Both the position numbers and the translations under genes were made by a program. Below, in pieces: positions 1 through 7,073 of a stretch of 64,000 nt of DNA. Source of the DNA: Microbacteriaceae bacterium. Lineage in GTDB: Bacteria > Actinomycetota > Actinomycetes > Actinomycetales > Microbacteriaceae. Each line of letters starts with the position of its first letter. The stretch's first letter is position 1. The stretch spans positions 248,001-312,000 of the forward strand of contig JAODMT010000024.1 of assembly GCA_025464975.1 (NCBI GenBank). The letters are read 5' to 3'. Below the pieces are notes generated by a model that was not told where the DNA came from, made no database searches, and worked only from the letters and a program-made list of their open reading frames with translations.

Positions 1-227
1 TAGGCGGCGGAGATCTCGCCGGGCAATTCTTCGATGCCAACGCGCTGAACGAGATCGGCCTGTCGATCGCGCCGGTCGCCCTCGGCGAGGGGGCACCCCT
101 TTTGCCGCGCCGCATCGAGTCGGATCGCCTGCGGTTGGCGCGGGTGGAGCGGCGAGGGCGGTTTGCACGAGTGGTCTTCGAGGTGACCGGGGCGACGCCC
201 CCGGCCCCCACTCAACCCATGGCCTGA
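1..227 (+). CDS. RibD C-terminal/dihydrofolate-reductase-like protein, 3' end only
   Basis: The window opens inside this gene. The frame starting at base 3 reads 74 residues to a TGA at 225-227. It begins with a glycine-rich GGGDLAGQFF stretch, followed by a hydrophobic strand ending in LGEGAPLLP. That pattern is typical of the last third of RibD C-terminal domain proteins, the NADPH-dependent dihydrofolate-reductase-like fold, where the Gly-rich loop binds the cofactor and the Gly-x-Gly-x-Pro-Leu turn closes the sheet. The catalytic N-terminal part lies outside the window, so a role in riboflavin synthesis cannot be separated from the many general reductases of this fold. The 3' end overlaps the opposing gene by 16 bases. 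Confidence 0.7.
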   Translation, partial: GGGDLAGQFFDANALNEIGLSIAPVALGEGAPLLPRRIESDRLRLARVERRGRFARVVFEVTGATPPAPTQPMA

Positions 228-577
228 CTCTCCTCCGCCGGTATCTCCAACTCGTCCATTGCCGTTGCGAAGTTCGAATCCTCCTCAAGCGGCAGGGCCC
301 GGGTATCGGACAGCATCGCAATCTGCCGTCCGAGGTACGCAACTGTCGCTTCGTCGACCACCTCGTCGAAGTCGCTCTCCTCCGTCTCCGAGACGAGCTG
401 GCTTGCCGGTCCGATCAAGAGGTTGGCGCGACCGAGCGAGCCATCGCTGCGACGGGAGGGGATGTCGACCGTGTCGGACGAGCCTGCCTTGGCGAGCGCC
501 TCCGCGTATTCCAACAGAGACTGTGCGATGGCGGAGCCGGTGAGAACGGAGTCTCCTGCGTAGTGAATTCTGTCCAT
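212..577 (-). CDS. conserved hypothetical actinobacterial protein
   Basis: A 121-residue soluble protein starting MDRIHYAGDSVLTG, with no signal peptide or membrane segment and many acidic residues. I cannot assign a function. Its N-terminus resembles small hypothetical proteins I associate with actinobacteria, but I cannot name a family. The start at 577 is chosen because GAAGG lies just upstream, although the spacing is short. An in-frame ATG at 598 would add seven residues (MWRTNEG). The 3' end converges on and overlaps the RibD-like gene. The ~190-bp region to the next gene (765) is a divergent promoter region. Confidence 0.6.
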   Translation of the reverse strand: MDRIHYAGDSVLTGSAIAQSLLEYAEALAKAGSSDTVDIPSRRSDGSLGRANLLIGPASQLVSETEESDFDEVVDEATVAYLGRQIAMLSDTRALPLEEDSNFATAMDELEIPAEESQAMG

Positions 578-764
578 GCCTTCGTTTGTACGCCACATTT
601 CCTGAAGGCGAAATGGGACTGCCGGTGCCTGCGCAGCAGCGGTCGCGACCCCGCCATCGGGCCGTTTCGATTCCCACTGCGGCTCTACGAAGTCAACCCC
701 CTCGCAGTTTGAATATTGGGGCGGATGGTTGAGCCTGCATCATCAACGCGAAAGGAGCCAGAAA

Positions 765-1232
765 ATGACCAATGTTCGAACCACCGACTCGAGACGCGGA
801 TATGCCTCGACGACCGTGCAGAAGGCTTCGCTGACCGTCGGAATCATTTTCCTTCTCGTTGGCCTCGCCGGGTTCATCCCCGGCCTGACGACCGCAATTC
901 CAGACATGCAGTTTGCCGGCCACGACTCCGGTGCGATGCTTTTGGGCATCTTCCAGGTGTCGATTCTGCACAACATCGTTCACCTGCTCTTCGGGGTCGC
1001 CGGAGTTGCCTTCGCCCGCACGGCGAGTGGCGCCCGCAACTACCTGATCTGGGGCGGAGCGATTTACCTGGTGCTGTGGTTGTACGGCCTGATCTTCTCG
1101 GGGACCAGCCCCGCGAATTTCGTGCCGATCAACTCCGCGGACAACTGGCTACACCTCGTCCTCGGCATCGGAATGATCGGGCTCGGCGTGCTTCTCAGCC
1201 GCAACCCGGAGCGGACTAACGCCCGCGTTTAG
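765..1232 (+). CDS. DUF4383 family four-helix membrane protein
   Basis: A 155-residue integral membrane protein with four hydrophobic segments at roughly residues 18-40, 60-85, 92-115 and 128-148. The second helix carries LHNIVHLLFGVAGV and the fourth NWLHLVLGIGMIGLG. This His-containing repeat pattern is characteristic of DUF4383 proteins of high-GC actinobacteria. No biochemical role is established. Family members are often seen near general stress genes, which fits the SDR that follows. The start at 765 is preceded by AAAGGAG at 751-757 with 7-base spacing, which is better than the in-frame upstream GTG at 729. The gene is probably monocistronic or loosely linked to the next gene, 88 bases downstream. 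Confidence 0.85.
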   Translation: MTNVRTTDSRRGYASTTVQKASLTVGIIFLLVGLAGFIPGLTTAIPDMQFAGHDSGAMLLGIFQVSILHNIVHLLFGVAGVAFARTASGARNYLIWGGAIYLVLWLYGLIFSGTSPANFVPINSADNWLHLVLGIGMIGLGVLLSRNPERTNARV

Positions 1233-1320
1233 CTAGTACGAATGGCGCGTGGCTTGCCTGTTGGCGAGCCGCTCGTCCCCGCTTGCCCAGTCAGTCCACC
1301 ACGACAACATCGGAGACGAG

Positions 1321-2160
1321 ATGGCTCAGCCAGCACAACAGCAAGACGCACCAGGCACAGAAAAGGCGATGGCACCGAAGCCCGACCACGGCGAAGCGAC
1401 CTATCGCGGAAGTCAACGTCTGGCCGGCAAGATAGCCATCGTCACCGGGGGCGACAGCGGAATCGGTAAGGCGATCGCTCTCGCCTTCGGAAGAGAAGGC
1501 GCGCACGTTGCGATCGGCTACCTCGACGAGGACGAGGATGCCCGCGCGACGGCACAGCTCGTCGAGCAGGCGGGCAAAAGAGCCATTCTCGTTCCCGGCG
1601 ACCTCTCGGACCCCGCGAATTGCCGGCAGCTCATCGCACGCACCGTCGAGGAATTCGGTCGGGTGGACGTGCTTGTGCACAACGCGGCGTTTCAGCGAAC
1701 GCATGAGTCGATCGAGGACATTTCCGATGAGGAGTGGAACCAAACCCTCGCGGTGAACCTCAGCGCCTACTTTCACCTGGTCAAGGCCGCGGTGCCACAC
1801 ATGTCCAGCGGGAGCTCAATCATCGCGACCTCCTCGATCCAAGCGGACAACCCATCGCCGACCCTATTGCCGTACGCGGCCACCAAGGCCGCAATCGTCA
1901 ACATGACGGGCTCACTCGCTCAGCTGCTCGGAGAAAAGGGGATCCGTGCCAACACAGTGGCACCCGGTCCGATATGGACGCCGCTCATCCCGTCCACCAT
2001 GCCGGAGGACAAAGTTCAGCATTTCGGGGAAGACGTGCCATGGGCGCGCGCCGGCCAGCCGTCCGAGGTCGCTCCGGTATTCGTCATGCTCGCTTCGGAT
2101 GAGGCGAGCTACATCTCCGGCGCGGTAATTGCCGTGACCGGTGGCAAACCGATTCTGTGA
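1321..2160 (+). CDS. SDR family oxidoreductase (YghA/YdaD type)
   Basis: A 279-residue classical short-chain dehydrogenase with an N-terminal polar extension of about 35 residues, as in the YghA, YdaD and general-stress-protein-39 group. It shows the cofactor motif TGGDSGIGKA, the structural NNAG equivalent (HNAAF), catalytic Ser in ATSSIQ and the YAATK catalytic Tyr/Lys pair, then PGPIWTPL. It probably reduces an aldehyde or sugar-like carbonyl with NAD(P)H in the cytoplasm; the natural substrate is unknown. The start at 1321 has GGAG five bases upstream. The next gene starts 8 bases after the stop, so the oxidase operon may be co-transcribed with it. Confidence 0.88.
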   Translation: MAQPAQQQDAPGTEKAMAPKPDHGEATYRGSQRLAGKIAIVTGGDSGIGKAIALAFGREGAHVAIGYLDEDEDARATAQLVEQAGKRAILVPGDLSDPANCRQLIARTVEEFGRVDVLVHNAAFQRTHESIEDISDEEWNQTLAVNLSAYFHLVKAAVPHMSSGSSIIATSSIQADNPSPTLLPYAATKAAIVNMTGSLAQLLGEKGIRANTVAPGPIWTPLIPSTMPEDKVQHFGEDVPWARAGQPSEVAPVFVMLASDEASYISGAVIAVTGGKPIL

Positions 2161-2167
2161 GGCTCTC

Positions 2168-3310
2168 ATGAGCGACGTAGAAGGTCTAGACCTAGGCGTC
2201 TTCAATGCCGGCGACGCCGACACGATGACGATCGCAACGGACAAGCCTCGCGAGGGCGACAGCGCGCCGACCTACGAACCGCGCGGTCCGCTGAGCACGC
2301 AGTTGATGGCCGCCCTAGCGACGACTCCTGAAACCGGCGAGGGAATGCTCGCGAGCTTCGTCCCCGCGGTCGAGCGGGTGCTGGGATCCACTCGGGATGT
2401 CATCCGCGACGAGGACATCCAGCTTGCGCTGTTCGTTTTGTACTCAGTCCATTACGGAGGCAAGGGGTCCGCCGACCCGGCCTGGGAATGGAATCCAGTC
2501 ACCATAGCGGCGCGTGTCGCCATCGAGAAGGTGTTCGAGAGGGAGCTGCGATTGCGTGTGCCGGTTGCCGCACTCCCTCCAGCGAAGGCACATTCGGTCG
2601 CCGCCGCGCTGTTCGAGCTGGCCAGGGAGGATTCCGGGCCGAGTCTCTCGCAGTACGTCGCGCGCACCGCGAGTCGGGAACAGCTCGTCGAGTTCCTCGT
2701 CCAGAAGTCGATCTATACGCTCAAGGAGGCCGACCCGCATTCCTGGGCGATCCCGAGGATCACCGGTCGGGCGAAGGCCGCTCTTGTGGAGATTCAGGCC
2801 GACGAGTACGGCGGTGGTCGCGCGGAACGGATGCACTCCGAGATCTTCGCCGGAACGATGCGGCTGCTCGGTCTCGACCCGGCCTACGGAGCCTACGTCG
2901 ACAACGTCCCGGCGCTCACCCTCGCATCGTTCAACATGATGTCGATGTTCGGCCTCAACCGCCGGCTGCTCGGCGCGATTGCCGGGCACCTGGCAGCGTT
3001 CGAGATGACGTCGTCGGTTCCGAATAGGTTCTACGGCAATGGATTCCGCCGATTGGGGTTTGGTCCGGATGCGACCTGGTACTTCGACGAGCACGTTGAG
3101 GCCGACGCGGTGCACGAGCAGATCGCCTGTCGAGACCTCGCCGGCTCGCTGGCCGAGGACGAGCCTAGGCTTCTCGACGACATCATGTTCGGTGCACGCG
3201 CGTGCCTCATGGTCGACGGGTGGGTTGCCGATGACATCCGCGCCGCCTGGGCGTCGGGCAAGTCCTCGCTGCGCCGTGCCGCCCCGGGCGGCGACCGCGG
3301 TGCTTCGTGA
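2168..3310 (+). CDS. haem-oxygenase-like iron-containing redox enzyme
   Basis: A 380-residue protein of the iron-containing redox enzyme family (haem-oxygenase-like fold; relatives include the dimetal or monoiron oxidases UndA, BesC and SznF). The C-terminal two-thirds shows KEADPHSWAIPR, then EIQADEYGGGRAERMH (residues 208-223) and DEHVEADAVHEQIA (307-320). Likely metal ligands include E208, D212 or E213, H223, H309, D313 and H316. This is a family-based inference, not a proof of metal content. A GAGG site overlapping the upstream stop sets the start. The gene overlaps the glycosyltransferase by four bases (GTGA), so the two are translationally coupled. Substrate and product are unknown. Confidence 0.85.
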   Translation: MSDVEGLDLGVFNAGDADTMTIATDKPREGDSAPTYEPRGPLSTQLMAALATTPETGEGMLASFVPAVERVLGSTRDVIRDEDIQLALFVLYSVHYGGKGSADPAWEWNPVTIAARVAIEKVFERELRLRVPVAALPPAKAHSVAAALFELAREDSGPSLSQYVARTASREQLVEFLVQKSIYTLKEADPHSWAIPRITGRAKAALVEIQADEYGGGRAERMHSEIFAGTMRLLGLDPAYGAYVDNVPALTLASFNMMSMFGLNRRLLGAIAGHLAAFEMTSSVPNRFYGNGFRRLGFGPDATWYFDEHVEADAVHEQIACRDLAGSLAEDEPRLLDDIMFGARACLMVDGWVADDIRAAWASGKSSLRRAAPGGDRGAS

Positions 3311-4296
3311 GCGCTCCGGCTCTCGGCGCGAGCTACGTTATGCCCCTCCGCTGGACCGAGAACCAGGGCGTCGACGAGCTGACCGGATACCTCCGGCGCG
3401 TCGCCGAATTAATGGCCGTGATCGTTGTCGACGGATCATCCGATGTCCTGTTTGAGGATCATCGGCGGCGCTGGGCCGGAATTGCGGACGTACGACGGCC
3501 CGAGCCATGGCCGGGACGAAACGGCAAGGTCGCCGGGGTGATGACCGGACTGAGGTACGCACAGCACGACCGTGTTGTCATTGCCGATGACGACGTGCGA
3601 TACGACACCGATTCTCTCGCCGAGGTCGTCCGCGCCCTCGAGGAAGCGGATGTCGTCAGGCCGCAGAACTTCTTTCTCTCGTTGCCCTGGCATGCGCGGT
3701 GGGACACCGGCCGTTCGCTGCTTAACCGGGCTTTCGGATCCGACTACCCCGGAACCCTTGGCGTGCGTGCGGGTGTGCTCCGCGACCGCGGCGGATACTC
3801 GGGGGAGGCGCTGTTCGAAAACCTCGAGCTCATCCGCACCGTGGTGGCCGGCGGCGGACGAGAGCGGCGACTGAACGACATTTTCGTCGGTCGACTGCCA
3901 CCCACGGCCCGGCATTTCGCCGGACAGCGCGTGCGCCAGGCCTACGATGACCTTGCTCAACCGGGGCGGCTGCTGCTCGAGCTGTGCCTGCTTCCCCTTG
4001 CCATCTTCGCTGTGGCAAGGCCGCGGTGGCTCGTCGCGGCGACGGCGCTGGTCGTTGTGGCAGCCGAGAGCGGGCGGCGCAAAGCACACGGCGAAGCGGT
4101 CTTTCCTCCCACGAGCGCACTGTGGGCGCCGCTTTGGGTCGCGGAGCGTGCCCTATGCGTATGGTTGGCGCTCGCCGCGCGCGTTCGGGGCGGCGTCACC
4201 TATCGAGGGAATCGGGTGTCACTCGCGGCGCATCCGGTGCGGGCACTTCGCGCACTACAGCCCGGCGACCTTCCTTGGCTGATCGGAGAACGATGA
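3307..4296 (+). CDS. family-2-like glycosyltransferase with C-terminal membrane part
   Basis: A 329-residue protein with a GT-A type N-terminal half. IVVDGSS near residue 39 marks the nucleotide-sugar pocket and VIADDDVRYD near 91 is the metal-binding Asp-rich motif. From about residue 218 there are two to three hydrophobic segments (LLLELCLLPLAIFAV, WLVAATALVVVAA and APLWVAERALCVWLA), so the enzyme is membrane anchored. It lacks the QxxRW motif of processive synthases, so it more likely transfers one sugar. It starts with GTG inside the upstream stop (GTGA) and ends inside the CDGSH start (ATGA), so it is fully coupled in the operon. Donor and acceptor are unknown. Confidence 0.78.
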   Translation: MSAPALGASYVMPLRWTENQGVDELTGYLRRVAELMAVIVVDGSSDVLFEDHRRRWAGIADVRRPEPWPGRNGKVAGVMTGLRYAQHDRVVIADDDVRYDTDSLAEVVRALEEADVVRPQNFFLSLPWHARWDTGRSLLNRAFGSDYPGTLGVRAGVLRDRGGYSGEALFENLELIRTVVAGGGRERRLNDIFVGRLPPTARHFAGQRVRQAYDDLAQPGRLLLELCLLPLAIFAVARPRWLVAATALVVVAAESGRRKAHGEAVFPPTSALWAPLWVAERALCVWLALAARVRGGVTYRGNRVSLAAHPVRALRALQPGDLPWLIGER

Positions 4297-4529
4297 CGGA
4301 CACAGGCAGACGTGAGGAACGGCCGATGATCGTGGCGTGCCCCGATGGGCCGCTGCTCGTACGCGGCGAAGTGGACATTTTCTCGACGACCGGAGAAGAA
4401 ATTCAGCAGAACCGGAAGACCATTGCCCTCTGCCGGTGCGGGGTTTCCACCATCAAGCCGTTCTGTGATGGCAGCCACAAGCTCGTGAATTTTCGCACCG
4501 AGCCCCCGGAACCCGAGGCTACGACGTAG
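4293..4529 (+). CDS. CDGSH iron-sulfur domain protein
   Basis: A 78-residue protein with one complete CDGSH motif. Cys47, Cys49, Cys58 and His62 give C-x-C-x8-C-x3-H, the ligand set of the 2Fe-2S cluster in MitoNEET-type proteins. Family members act in electron or cluster transfer. Here the protein is probably a partner of the haem-oxygenase-like enzyme two genes upstream, an inference from the overlapping ATGA junction with the glycosyltransferase and from shared iron chemistry. No membrane anchor is seen. GGAG lies 4-8 bases before the start. The operon ends before the tRNA gene. Confidence 0.88.
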   Translation: MTDTGRREERPMIVACPDGPLLVRGEVDIFSTTGEEIQQNRKTIALCRCGVSTIKPFCDGSHKLVNFRTEPPEPEATT

Positions 4530-4532
4530 GAA

Positions 4533-4561
4533 TTCGCATCAGGCGATTCGGCTGGTATATT
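4533..4561 (+). promoter_or_regulatory. predicted promoter of tRNA-Arg
   Basis: TTCGCA (4533-4538) and TATATT (4556-4561), 17 bases apart, match the -35 and -10 consensus and lie 26 bases before the mature tRNA. This is inferred from sequence only. Confidence 0.5.
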
Positions 4562-4587
4562 CGTCAGGTTGGCTTTTGCCGACGAAG

Positions 4588-4660
4588 GCGCCCGTAGCTC
4601 AGCGGATAGAGCAATTGACTACGGATCAATAGGCCGGGGGTTCAAATCCCTCCGGGCGCA
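4588..4660 (+). tRNA. tRNA-Arg (anticodon ACG)
   Basis: A 73-base cloverleaf. The acceptor stem GCGCCCG/CGGGCGC is perfect, the D-arm contains AGCGGATA, and the anticodon stem is ATTGA/TCAAT with loop CTACGGA. The T-arm is GGGGG-TTCAAAT-CCCTC with one G-U pair, and the discriminator base is A. Loop positions 34-36 read ACG, so this is the arginine tRNA that decodes CGU and, after A34-to-inosine editing, CGC and CGA. The editing enzyme gene tadA is also in this window. CCA is not encoded. Confidence 0.96.
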
Positions 4661-4665
4661 CAGCG

Positions 4666-4706
4666 AAACCCCGTCTCAGCAGGAATCTACTGAGGCGGGG
4701 TTTTTT
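4666..4706 (+). terminator. Rho-independent terminator after tRNA-Arg
   Basis: AAACCCCGTCTCAG pairs with CTGAGGCGGGGTTT (14 positions, one wobble) around a 10-base loop and runs into six T residues, starting 6 bases after the tRNA. Confidence 0.92.
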
Positions 4707-4809
4707 GTGTCCGTGGAACCGGCGATCGCCCACACCGAGCTGCCGGGCCTGAGACGCGCAGGAATTACAGATGGTCGCAATATAGCGATGAATTGAGTAT
4801 GGTGTGCTC

Positions 4810-5163
4810 ATGGCAGATACCGAAATGCGCGAGCCGACCTTTCTGGTCCTGACCGCGCTGGCAAATGGCAGGAAACATGGCTACGCCCTCATCAAGGAGG
4901 CGGATGAACTCTCCGGAGGCCGAGTCTCTCTCAAGGTCGGCACCCTTTACGCGGCGTTGGATCGCCTCGGGCAACAGGGCCTGGTCGCCGACGCGGGCGA
5001 GGAGGTCGTCGACGGCCGGCTTCGGCGGTACTACAAGCTCACCGACGAGGGAGTGGAGGTGCTCGAACGCGAAGTGACCCGGTTGGAGAGCAATGCCGGA
5101 CAGGCCCGCGCGCGGCTGCGGCTGCGCCCGGTATCGATGCAAGCAGCGGGGGGATGGGCATGA
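4810..5163 (+). CDS. PadR family transcriptional regulator
   Basis: A 117-residue winged-helix regulator. The N-terminal block EPTFLVLTALANGRKHGYALIK is followed by the wing region LKVGTLYAALDRLGQQGLV and RRYYKLTDEG, the usual PadR core; the C-terminal helix for dimerisation is short. PadR proteins repress the membrane or transport gene next to them in response to small ligands. Here the partner is the overlapping membrane protein (ATGA). The ATG at 4810 is chosen over the in-frame GTG at 4804. Neither has a clear ribosome binding site, and the AT-rich stretch at 4781-4800 immediately upstream suggests a leaderless or nearly leaderless transcript. Confidence 0.88.
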   Translation: MADTEMREPTFLVLTALANGRKHGYALIKEADELSGGRVSLKVGTLYAALDRLGQQGLVADAGEEVVDGRLRRYYKLTDEGVEVLEREVTRLESNAGQARARLRLRPVSMQAAGGWA

Positions 5164-6122
5164 GCACGATTCTGGAGCATCAGTACCGGCGCACACTTCG
5201 CTGGTATCCGTCGAGTTGGCGCGCCCAGCACGAGGAGGCGGTCATCGGCACCCTGCTCGATGTCGCGGAGGGCGAGAACCGGTCACGGCCTCGACTCAGC
5301 GAGCAGCTGAATCTCGCGGTCAACGGACTACTCACCCGAATCGGGATCTTCCTGCCCGCCCGGGTCCGGGATGGCGTCGCCGCCGTCGCGCTCGCCACCG
5401 GAACCGCGTTCGCGACGAGCTTTTTCGTCTTCCTTGAGTGGTCGCCGTGGACGGCAGCCGACCGTGTGGCCGAATTGCCCTTGGACCCCGGTTTCGGGCC
5501 TTTCGTCAACCCGGGCGTCATCGTCTGCGCGCTCTGGGCGCTGGGATTCCTGTTCGCCGTCCTAGGCCGGTACCAGATCACGCGCGTCCTGATGGTCATG
5601 GCCATCCTTGTCGCGGTGGCGATCCCCGTCGTCAGCCACCTACCCTTCGCGGGATGGGTCGGACCGTCGTCGACAAACCTCGGTTTTTTCGAGTTGCTCG
5701 GTGCCCTCAGCCTCGTCGGCACGCCGCCCAGTCGAGTTCGGCTCGGCATTGGGACGGGGATCGCGATGGCGGTCCTGGTCGCGATATACAAGCACGACGG
5801 GGCCTTCCGCCCGTACTACTCGGGAGATCACTTCTTCTGGTGGCTGATGGATACCCGCATCAACCTGGACCTGCTGCTCGTGCCCACGTTCCTCGTCGCG
5901 ATCGGCTTCGGCCTCGCCGGACGCGGAACGACGGCGGCTGTCATCGCGATCTCGACTCTGCCGTGGGCGGCCGCATACCTGGTCGTTCTGGCGGTCACTG
6001 ACCCTGTTCAGGCGATATTTTGCGCTGCGTGGCTCACCGCGGGCCTGAGCGTCGTGAGCATCGCCGTCCTGAAACGTTCCGGGTTCGAAATCGTCGTCAG
6101 GCGCCGCGATGATTCCCGGTGA
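5160..6122 (+). CDS. PadR-linked multi-pass membrane protein
   Basis: A 320-residue membrane protein. The N-terminal ~60 residues are soluble (EHQYRRTLRWYPSSWRAQHEEAVIGTLLD in part, resembling the leader found in actinobacterial permease-like proteins paired with PadR). About seven or eight hydrophobic segments follow between residues 75 and 305. No catalytic or transporter signature was recognised. ATGA overlap with the PadR gene shows an operon of regulator plus target, a common arrangement for ligand-responsive membrane proteins. An ATG six bases upstream (5154) is possible; the later one is preferred because the G-rich stretch then has usable spacing. Confidence 0.72.
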   Translation: MSTILEHQYRRTLRWYPSSWRAQHEEAVIGTLLDVAEGENRSRPRLSEQLNLAVNGLLTRIGIFLPARVRDGVAAVALATGTAFATSFFVFLEWSPWTAADRVAELPLDPGFGPFVNPGVIVCALWALGFLFAVLGRYQITRVLMVMAILVAVAIPVVSHLPFAGWVGPSSTNLGFFELLGALSLVGTPPSRVRLGIGTGIAMAVLVAIYKHDGAFRPYYSGDHFFWWLMDTRINLDLLLVPTFLVAIGFGLAGRGTTAAVIAISTLPWAAAYLVVLAVTDPVQAIFCAAWLTAGLSVVSIAVLKRSGFEIVVRRRDDSR

Positions 6123-6261
6123 CCGGCCGGATCGCGCGCCATCCGGAATCAGCCCCTCAGCGATCGAGCTCCCACCGACCGAACCGATCGAGATCCTGGC
6201 GTGGATCGCGATCCAGGACGGGGTGGAGCACGCGAGATGGTCGCTCGCCACGGGTCATTGA
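6109..6261 (+). CDS. possible 50-residue small protein
   Basis: An open frame of 50 codons starting inside the end of the membrane-protein gene and ending at TGA 6259-6261. The third codon positions are strongly G/C biased like neighbouring real genes, and the C-terminal half has a plausible amphipathic pattern (EILAWIAIQDGVEHARW). The ribosome binding site is weak (AGG), so expression would rely on translational coupling. There is no recognised domain. It could equally be GC-driven chance. Confidence 0.4.
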   Translation: MIPGDRPDRAPSGISPSAIELPPTEPIEILAWIAIQDGVEHARWSLATGH

Positions 6262-6287
6262 CATGTGACTAAATGGTCACCTATTCT
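6258..6287 (+). promoter_or_regulatory. promoter with embedded operator for the ArsR-SRPBCC gene
   Basis: A perfect TTGACA (6258-6263) lies 18 bases from TATTCT (6282-6287). Between them sits the inverted repeat GTGAC-N6-GTCAC (6265-6280). Transcription would start about 7 bases after the -10, at the ATG of the regulator (6294), so the mRNA is predicted leaderless. An operator in the spacer fits autorepression. Confidence 0.7.
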
Positions 6288-6293
6288 TGGGGC

Positions 6294-7046
6294 ATGGATG
6301 CCGTGTTCAAGGCCCTTGCGGACCCGACCAGGAGGGAACTTCTCGACGAGCTATTCCGCCAGGATGGTCAGAGTCTCGGCGCCCTCGAAGCGCGCTTTGA
6401 CATCACGCGCTTTGGCGTCATGAAGCACCTCAAACAGCTCGAAGATTCGGGCCTCATCACCACGAAGCGGCAGGGCCGCGAAAAGCTGCACTTTCTCAAC
6501 CCCGTGCCCATCCGGCTGGTCTACGACCGCTGGGTGAGCAAGTATTCGGAGCCCTGGGTCGCGGGCTTAAGCGACCTCAAGACGAGATTGGAGAACACCA
6601 TGGAAAAGGTCTACGAAATCTATATCAAGACGACGCCGGAGCGGCTGTGGGATGCGATCACGGACCACGACATCCGCGCCAAATTCCAGTTCGGAACCCA
6701 CGTCACCTCCGACTGGAAGGTCGGGTCGCACGTCGAGATCACCACGACAGGTTCACCCGACCTGTTTGGCGACGGCGAGATTCTCGAAATCGATCCGCCG
6801 ACCAGGCTCGTGCACACGATGATCGCGCTCTGGGGTGATGACGTTCGTGAGGAGGGATTCTCCCGCGTGACCTGGGAGATCGAGCAGGTGGCGGATTCCT
6901 GCCGTCTCACCGTGACACATGATCAGTTGCGCGACGGGGCGAACGATCAGCTGTACAGCGGCTGGCCGATGATCCTCTCCGGTCTCAAGACCTGGCTCGA
7001 GACGGGCGAGATACTCACGACGCCCGGCTCACTCCTCTACACCTGA
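6294..7046 (+). CDS. ArsR-type HTH fused to SRPBCC/AHSA1 domain
   Basis: A 250-residue two-domain protein. Residues 1-95 form an ArsR-like winged helix (VFKALADPTRRELLDEL, then FGVMKHLKQLEDSGLI). Residues ~103-250 form an SRPBCC/Aha1-type lipid or small-molecule binding barrel (KVYEIYIKTTPERLWDAITD at the start, GWPMILSGLKTWLETG at the end). Such fusions are probably ligand-sensing repressors in the cytoplasm. No Cys pair for metal sensing is present, so the ligand is likely organic. The upstream in-frame ATG at 6273 lies inside the promoter and is rejected. The 3' end converges on the MFS transporter with a 27-base gap. Confidence 0.87.
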   Translation: MDAVFKALADPTRRELLDELFRQDGQSLGALEARFDITRFGVMKHLKQLEDSGLITTKRQGREKLHFLNPVPIRLVYDRWVSKYSEPWVAGLSDLKTRLENTMEKVYEIYIKTTPERLWDAITDHDIRAKFQFGTHVTSDWKVGSHVEITTTGSPDLFGDGEILEIDPPTRLVHTMIALWGDDVREEGFSRVTWEIEQVADSCRLTVTHDQLRDGANDQLYSGWPMILSGLKTWLETGEILTTPGSLLYT

Positions 7047-7073
7047 GACCCTCTACACCTGCGCCGCGGGCGA

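Noticed and set aside
4569-4796. 75-residue frame across tRNA-Arg
   Set aside because: It runs through the tRNA and its terminator, so it cannot be a real coding region.
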